This document shows, piece after piece, positions 60,057-64,000 of a DNA stretch of 64,000 bases. Origin of the DNA: an uncultured Roseburia sp. (GTDB taxonomy: Bacteria > Bacillota > Clostridia > Lachnospirales > Lachnospiraceae); contig CAMUHN010000002.1 in assembly GCA_947088675.1 (NCBI GenBank), positions 1 through 64,000 of the forward strand, given 5' to 3'. Both the position numbers and the translations under genes were made by a program. Numbering within the stretch: position 1 is the stretch's first letter; the number at the start of each line of letters is the position of its first letter. A model generated the notes under the pieces. That model did not search any database. It worked only from the letters and a program-made list of their open reading frames with translations, and had not been told where the DNA came from.

Positions 60057-62357
60057 TTATTTTTTTATCTTTATACTTTTTTTATTTCCCCAATCACCAT
60101 ATACCTTTTTCCCGTCTTTCACTTTATATGCGCGCACGCGTATGTAATATGTTTTCTTCTTTTTCAGACCTTTTAGCGTCACTGTAGTTCCTTTGAAAAA
60201 TTTCGTCTTTTGTCCTTTCATTGATTCTTTTGTTGCATATGCAACCTGGTACCCCACAGCCCCTGATACTTTCCTGTCAAGCGTGACAGCCGCTTTCTTC
60301 CCCTTTTTGTTTACTAATTTTTTTATTTTCGGCTTACCCGGTTTTTTTACTTTTTTCTCTGTCTGCTGCGGATTCTGTACCGGTATCTCCGGCTGCTGCG
60401 GCGTATCCGGCTGCGGTGTGACCGGCTGCTGCGGCGTATCCGGCTGCGGTGTGACCGGCTGCTGCGGCGTATCCGGCTGCGGTTCTTTCTCCTCCGGCAC
60501 CACGACTCCTTCCGGCGTCACCTGCCCCGCGTAAGTCCACAGGGACGTATCGGATAAATCAACATGCATAACCGGACGCACACCCAGATATGCGCCTGCT
60601 TTTTCCAACATCACACTCGGTTCTGTCAGTATTTCGCCTTCCCCCCAATGTCCCACCTGCGCAGGGCAGCCTTTTCCCGTTCCAGGGGAACGCAGCCAGT
60701 AAGACACAAAACCGGCAGCAGGCTTATATGGCGTGCCTCCGCTTTTTACGTAATTAGTAACTGCAGCTCTTCTTGTATCGCCCTCTGTTGTATCGCTGCT
60801 GAATCCGAACGCAGGAAACAGCATCTCCTCGACGGATGGAAGATAAATCTTATCTTTTGTATCATTTCCCCCGGGTTCGTCTGACCACTGGTTATCCGGC
60901 GTTGTTACATCCGTCATTTTCACGGCTTCCCGTTCCTCTGCCGTAAATGCAGTTTCAATAAACTGCTTGTTGAGCCATTTTCTGATATCGCTTTTTTCCC
61001 ATGTAATTTCCACACCGCTCTCCTGATCAAACGGTGCGACATCAATCACATCATCTGCCATTAAAAATGCGTCGGTACCGTCCTCATTCACAGACAAAAC
61101 ACGCCATTTCATTGGCTCATACCAAAAATATCCCTGTTCATGACGCGCAAGATACGGGTACGCCTGCGCATCATCCTTTACAGTATCGTGTTCTCCCGCC
61201 GCTGCCAAAACAGGAGGCGTAATTCCCGTATTATAATACCTGCCAAAATAAACACAATCCCATGTGTTCTTTTTCAGATTATCTTCACAAATAACCGGAT
61301 TTTTCGGATACATCTGTCCCGGAGTCATGGTAACGCCCGCAATATTTTCCGGCTTCTGAGTCGGAACAATTGGCAGGACAGCGTCATCCGGCGCAATTTG
61401 TGTCCGATCCTGCCCCGCCTTTCCGGCATAAGTCCAGAGTTGTGCTTTTGTTAAATCAAGATGCAAAACAGGGCGAATCCGATTTGCTTCATTTACCGCA
61501 GGCAAAAGAGCATTTACATTTTCTGCCGGAATATTTCCGGTCAGATAATCCACATAACTGACACGGCCTTTCGCTCCCATAGTTCTAAGCAGATAATCGG
61601 CAGAAACATTATCCGTCTGCGCTGTTCCGCCTGATGCTGTGAAATCCGTATTATCCGCTTTCCTCGTCGCCGTTTCATTTATATCGTCCGTAAAACCATA
61701 TTTTCGTGTCGTCGCCTCTTCACGGGAAAGCAAATAGACATAATCTGATGTCGGCGCTTCCTCTTCTTCCTCTTCCTCTTTTACATATTCCGGCGTCTTT
61801 CTGTTTTCGATCGTGGTAAGTAAAATCCCATTTCTCTCCTCCTCCGTAAACGCCGTATTCAGAAACTCTTCGTTCAGCCAGATGCGGACGTCGGCATTTG
61901 CCCATGTAACCGCATCACTGTATACGCTATGATAAGGCAATACGTCCAGATTCTTATCTGCTATCAAAAAAGCATCGCTGCCATCTTCACTGACCGATAG
62001 AACACGCCACTGGATCGGCTCATATTTATAACATTTGCCATCTTCACGTAACAGATATTTTGTGCCGTCTGTGTCCTCCAAAACCTCGTCGCCCTCTCTC
62101 TGCCGCTTTTCATTTTCTGCCACCGGCAGATACCTGCTCTGCCAGTAATTTCCAAAATAAACGCAGTCCCAGTAAATCCCGCTGTTTTCCGGATCAATAA
62201 CAGGATTACTCAGATTCACCTCGCTTTCTCCGCCGTCTTTCTGTTGCGCCCCATTACCCGCCGCTGCCCGGGCAGAATACCCGCCTGACAAGAGCGTGGA
62301 AAAACAGAATGAACCCGTCAAAATCAATGCCGCTGCCTTTTTGTACTGATATCTCAT
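60057..62357 (-). CDS. Secreted protein with two DUF6273 domains, proline repeats and a fibronectin-III-like end
   Basis: 766 aa; ATG after GAGGAAGGAAA. Signal peptide about 1-32 (ALILTGSFCFSTLLSGGYSARA). Two related DUF6273 modules: about 55-315 (WDCVYFGNYWQSRYLP, EPIQWRVLSVSEDGSDAFLIADK, DVRIWLNEEFLNTAFTEEERN) and about 355-620 (WDCVYFGRYYNTG, EPMKWRVLSVNEDGTDAFLMADD, DIRKWLNKQFIETAFTAEERE). A linker of 11-residue PQQPVTPQPDT repeats follows, then a C-terminal Fn3-like domain (about 675-766) ending in KKSIKIKK. Ligand unknown; the modules resemble C-type-lectin-like/sulfatase-modifying folds. A dyad at 62412-62449 may control it. Confidence 0.8.
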   Translation of the reverse strand: MRYQYKKAAALILTGSFCFSTLLSGGYSARAAAGNGAQQKDGGESEVNLSNPVIDPENSGIYWDCVYFGNYWQSRYLPVAENEKRQREGDEVLEDTDGTKYLLREDGKCYKYEPIQWRVLSVSEDGSDAFLIADKNLDVLPYHSVYSDAVTWANADVRIWLNEEFLNTAFTEEERNGILLTTIENRKTPEYVKEEEEEEEAPTSDYVYLLSREEATTRKYGFTDDINETATRKADNTDFTASGGTAQTDNVSADYLLRTMGAKGRVSYVDYLTGNIPAENVNALLPAVNEANRIRPVLHLDLTKAQLWTYAGKAGQDRTQIAPDDAVLPIVPTQKPENIAGVTMTPGQMYPKNPVICEDNLKKNTWDCVYFGRYYNTGITPPVLAAAGEHDTVKDDAQAYPYLARHEQGYFWYEPMKWRVLSVNEDGTDAFLMADDVIDVAPFDQESGVEITWEKSDIRKWLNKQFIETAFTAEEREAVKMTDVTTPDNQWSDEPGGNDTKDKIYLPSVEEMLFPAFGFSSDTTEGDTRRAAVTNYVKSGGTPYKPAAGFVSYWLRSPGTGKGCPAQVGHWGEGEILTEPSVMLEKAGAYLGVRPVMHVDLSDTSLWTYAGQVTPEGVVVPEEKEPQPDTPQQPVTPQPDTPQQPVTPQPDTPQQPEIPVQNPQQTEKKVKKPGKPKIKKLVNKKGKKAAVTLDRKVSGAVGYQVAYATKESMKGQKTKFFKGTTVTLKGLKKKKTYYIRVRAYKVKDGKKVYGDWGNKKSIKIKK
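60389..60482. repeat. Tandem 33-bp repeat, nearly three units
   Basis: Period 33 bases, units at 60389-60421, 60422-60454 and 60455-60482, effectively identical. Encodes the PQQPVTPQPDT spacer of the DUF6273 protein; copy number is likely to vary. Confidence 0.9.
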
Positions 62358-62411
62358 TTTCCTTCCTCACTTTCCGCATACAAAATGTACGCAATTCCTG
62401 TAACATTATAT

Positions 62412-62449
62412 TTTACGGAAATCAATGCGCGCATTGACAATCCCGTAAA
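62412..62449. promoter_or_regulatory. Long dyad upstream of the DUF6273 gene
   Basis: Perfect 16-bp palindrome TCAATGCGCGCATTGA (62422-62437), flanked by the outer inverted arms TTTACGG (62412-62418) and CCGTAAA (62443-62449). Located about 55 bases before the ATG at 62357, a good operator position. Confidence 0.5.
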
Positions 62450-62692
62450 CTTTCTTTTATATATAACGATATCTGAAAACGCAGAAAAGTTCCCGTATTT
62501 TTATTTTTTCAAAATTTGATATGCCGCAACTGAGCAACCGCATTAAGCCAAAAACGATACTTTCGGCAAAATAATACATCTTCCGGGTTTGCGCATTTCA
62601 TAAAACTGTGTCATAATGAAGCCATCACGCTTTTTACGCCAATCTGACAGATAAAACAATGCAGCAATGAGATTATACAGTTGAAAATTATC

Positions 62693-62718
62693 GGAACTTT
62701 TTATCTTTTTATTGTATC
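62693..62718 (+). promoter_or_regulatory. ECF-type promoter candidate
   Basis: GGAAC (62693-62697), 16-base spacer, GTATC (62714-62718), upstream of the ECF sigma gene; fits autoregulated ECF promoters (GGAAC, about 16 bases, CGTC-like). The rest of 62450-62692 contains nothing I can name. Confidence 0.4.
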
Positions 62719-62771
62719 TATATTAACAAGGGCATCAAAAGACTAACCCTGGAAGGATAAAAGAGTAAATT

Positions 62772-63245
62772 ATGAAAAAAACAAAATTCTGCGAATGCAT
62801 TGATAAATATAGAAACGAATTGTATATGACTGCGTGGGCAATCCTGCAAAACAGGGAGGATACAGAAGATGCCGTCAGTAATGCTATTTTAAAAGCTTAC
62901 GAAAATCTGAACCAGCTGAAAAATACGCATAAATTTAAACCCTGGATTACGACAATTACTAAAAATGAAGCGTTAAAAATCAGGAAAAAACGACTGCCGC
63001 TTCCCGGGGATGACGCCATGGAATCCATGATGAAACCAGTACAGGAGCATTACGACGAACTATGGGACGTTCTGGAGAAGATACGTGAAGAATACCGGCT
63101 GGTTTTGGTTCTGTTTTATTATAATAGCTTATCATTGAAAGATATCGCACAGGTTTTGGATATGCCTGTCGGAACAGTAAAATCGCGGCTGAGCCGCGGA
63201 AAGGAAATGCTAAAACAGGAATTGGAAAGGAGTGGAGGAATATGA
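62772..63245 (+). CDS. RNA polymerase sigma-70 factor, ECF subfamily
   Basis: 157 aa. Region 2 about 10-75 (ELYMTAWAILQNREDTEDAVSNAILKAYENLNQLKNTHKFKPWITTITKNEAL) and region 4 about 95-152 (EEYRLVLVLFYYNSLSLKDIAQVLDMPVGTVKSRLSRGKEMLK). Its stop overlaps the start of the next gene by four bases (ATGA), the usual sigma/anti-sigma coupling. An ECF-like promoter at 62693 suggests self-activation. Possible targets in the window are not proven. Confidence 0.93.
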   Translation: MKKTKFCECIDKYRNELYMTAWAILQNREDTEDAVSNAILKAYENLNQLKNTHKFKPWITTITKNEALKIRKKRLPLPGDDAMESMMKPVQEHYDELWDVLEKIREEYRLVLVLFYYNSLSLKDIAQVLDMPVGTVKSRLSRGKEMLKQELERSGGI

Positions 63246-64000
63246 GCGCTTTTGACAGAAAAATAAAGAAAATGTCCAGAGAGTTTCCGGTGCCGCAGCA
63301 ATATCACCAACGGGTCGATGAACTTCTAGAGTCCTTTCAGGAAGATGAGAAGCCAAAGTCTCTCCCTGTTATAAAATATTCCAAAAAACTGGCCGGTATT
63401 GCTGTAACGGTCTGTCTGTTTTTCATGGGATACCTGTTTTTTTTCAATCCGAAAGAGGTAAAAGCAGATTTCTTTGGAAAATTAGTGCAAAATATCATAG
63501 ATTTTTTTGGCGAAGATGAAGAAGTCATTGACGAAATCGGTATTAAAAGTGATAAGAGCAGCGCTCCCGCCAAACAGGACTTAATGATTGAGCTGAAAGA
63601 AAAAATCGTCAACAACCAAAATATATATCTGATGATTCAAATTACCGCGCCGCCGGAAATCGAATTTAAGGAAGAGATTGGATTTGATTATTTCGGCTTC
63701 TGCAGAGGTTCCAACTACAACGCTTCCGATTTACTTCCGGGAGTGACAGACTGTAAACTTTTGGAAGTACTGGAGAGCAGAAAATGTGTTGCTTCCTATG
63801 TAGTCAGCATCTCTACCACAGAAAAAATAAAAGATGATGAAGACATATGCGTGTTTTTTAAAGATCTGATGGCAAATCCTTATGAGGACAACCGGCAGAT
63901 GCTGGTAGAGGGGATGTGGAGCGTCCCGTTCAGCGCTTCTTATACCGTTACAGACGAGGTGACGGCGGAGGGTACCGCGGAGATGACATATATATTTCTC
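63242..64000 (+). CDS. DUF4179 membrane protein, likely anti-sigma partner; partial
   Basis: 253 residues before the window edge; ATG after GGAGGAAT, overlapping the sigma stop. Cytosolic N-terminus (1-45), one membrane helix (about 48-66), then an outside domain with the DUF4179-like opening VKADFFGKLVQNIIDFFGEDEE and a beta-rich part (NQNIYLMIQITAPPEIEFKE). Such proteins pair with ECF sigma factors in Firmicutes and sequester them until an envelope signal arrives. C-terminus not seen. Confidence 0.8.
   Translation, partial: MSAFDRKIKKMSREFPVPQQYHQRVDELLESFQEDEKPKSLPVIKYSKKLAGIAVTVCLFFMGYLFFFNPKEVKADFFGKLVQNIIDFFGEDEEVIDEIGIKSDKSSAPAKQDLMIELKEKIVNNQNIYLMIQITAPPEIEFKEEIGFDYFGFCRGSNYNASDLLPGVTDCKLLEVLESRKCVASYVVSISTTEKIKDDEDICVFFKDLMANPYEDNRQMLVEGMWSVPFSASYTVTDEVTAEGTAEMTYIFL

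Noticed and set aside
60193..60534. Cys/Gly-rich 113-aa plus-strand ORF (CCGVSGCGVTG repeats)
   Set aside because: Antisense of the proline-rich 33-bp repeats; no start signals of its own.
1..64000. CRISPR array, tRNA or rRNA genes
   Set aside because: No regularly spaced repeats, and no tRNA-like cloverleaf or rRNA core motifs were noticed in the spacers I read.

Overview
The window looks like a chromosomal segment of a low-to-moderate GC Gram-positive anaerobe, most likely a Lachnospiraceae-type Clostridium relative. This is inferred from the strong GGAGG ribosome sites, the Firmicutes-type regulators, the DUF4179, DUF3298 and DUF6273 surface and sensor proteins, a PL11 pectin lyase and siphophage-style tail genes. 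No rRNA, tRNA, CRISPR array or integrase is visible.

Layout. 1-1.4 kb: a TetR-family regulator divergent from a two-gene unit (44-aa membrane peptide plus an alpha/beta hydrolase cut by the window edge). 1.4-4.9 kb: minus-strand housekeeping and repair genes (uracil-DNA glycosylase, YbaK deacylase, MmcQ/YjbR protein, Bcp peroxiredoxin, macrodomain protein). 5.1-28.9 kb: a headless phage-tail locus with CHAP endolysin, tail tube protein, Hol44-type holin, two small Cro-like regulators, a decayed second tube gene, a surface Ig-like protein, a 2078-aa tape measure, a Tal-like tail-tip protein ending in an S74 chaperone domain, a Dit-like protein and two BppU-type receptor-binding baseplate proteins, the second ending in a G2 autoprotease domain. 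No terminase, portal, capsid, integrase or replication gene is seen, so this is a siphovirus-tail-derived particle (F-type tailocin candidate) or a reduced prophage. Three copies of a leader plus a shared MTNT start peptide tie the lysin, tube and decayed tube genes together.

28.9-37.7 kb: the most intriguing accessory island. A SLATT-like membrane protein faces an operon with its own good promoter. The operon encodes an ADP-ribosyltransferase-like protein with a C-terminal membrane hairpin, an HD-phosphohydrolase plus Hsp90/GHKL ATPase protein (probably one very large gene broken by a -1 frameshift) and an ImmA/IrrE-type metalloprotease. Two paralogous Xre regulators lie convergent to it. 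I read it as a candidate membrane-acting conflict (anti-phage) system. 37.9-40 kb: decayed and mobile-type genes (LRR fragment, Rpn/PD-(D/E)XK transposase-nuclease, IS110 remnant).

40-54.2 kb: a markedly AT-rich minus-strand surface-polysaccharide operon of 13 genes: five glycosyltransferases, two methyltransferases, an acyltransferase, DUF2304, a large polytopic membrane protein, an ABC-2 exporter pair and also a Wzx-like flippase. 54.5-64 kb: a secreted PL11 rhamnogalacturonan lyase, an Xre regulator with an overlapping palindromic operator, secreted sensor-like proteins (DUF3298, DUF6273 with Fn3), and an ECF sigma factor translationally coupled to a DUF4179 anti-sigma-like membrane protein that runs off the end.
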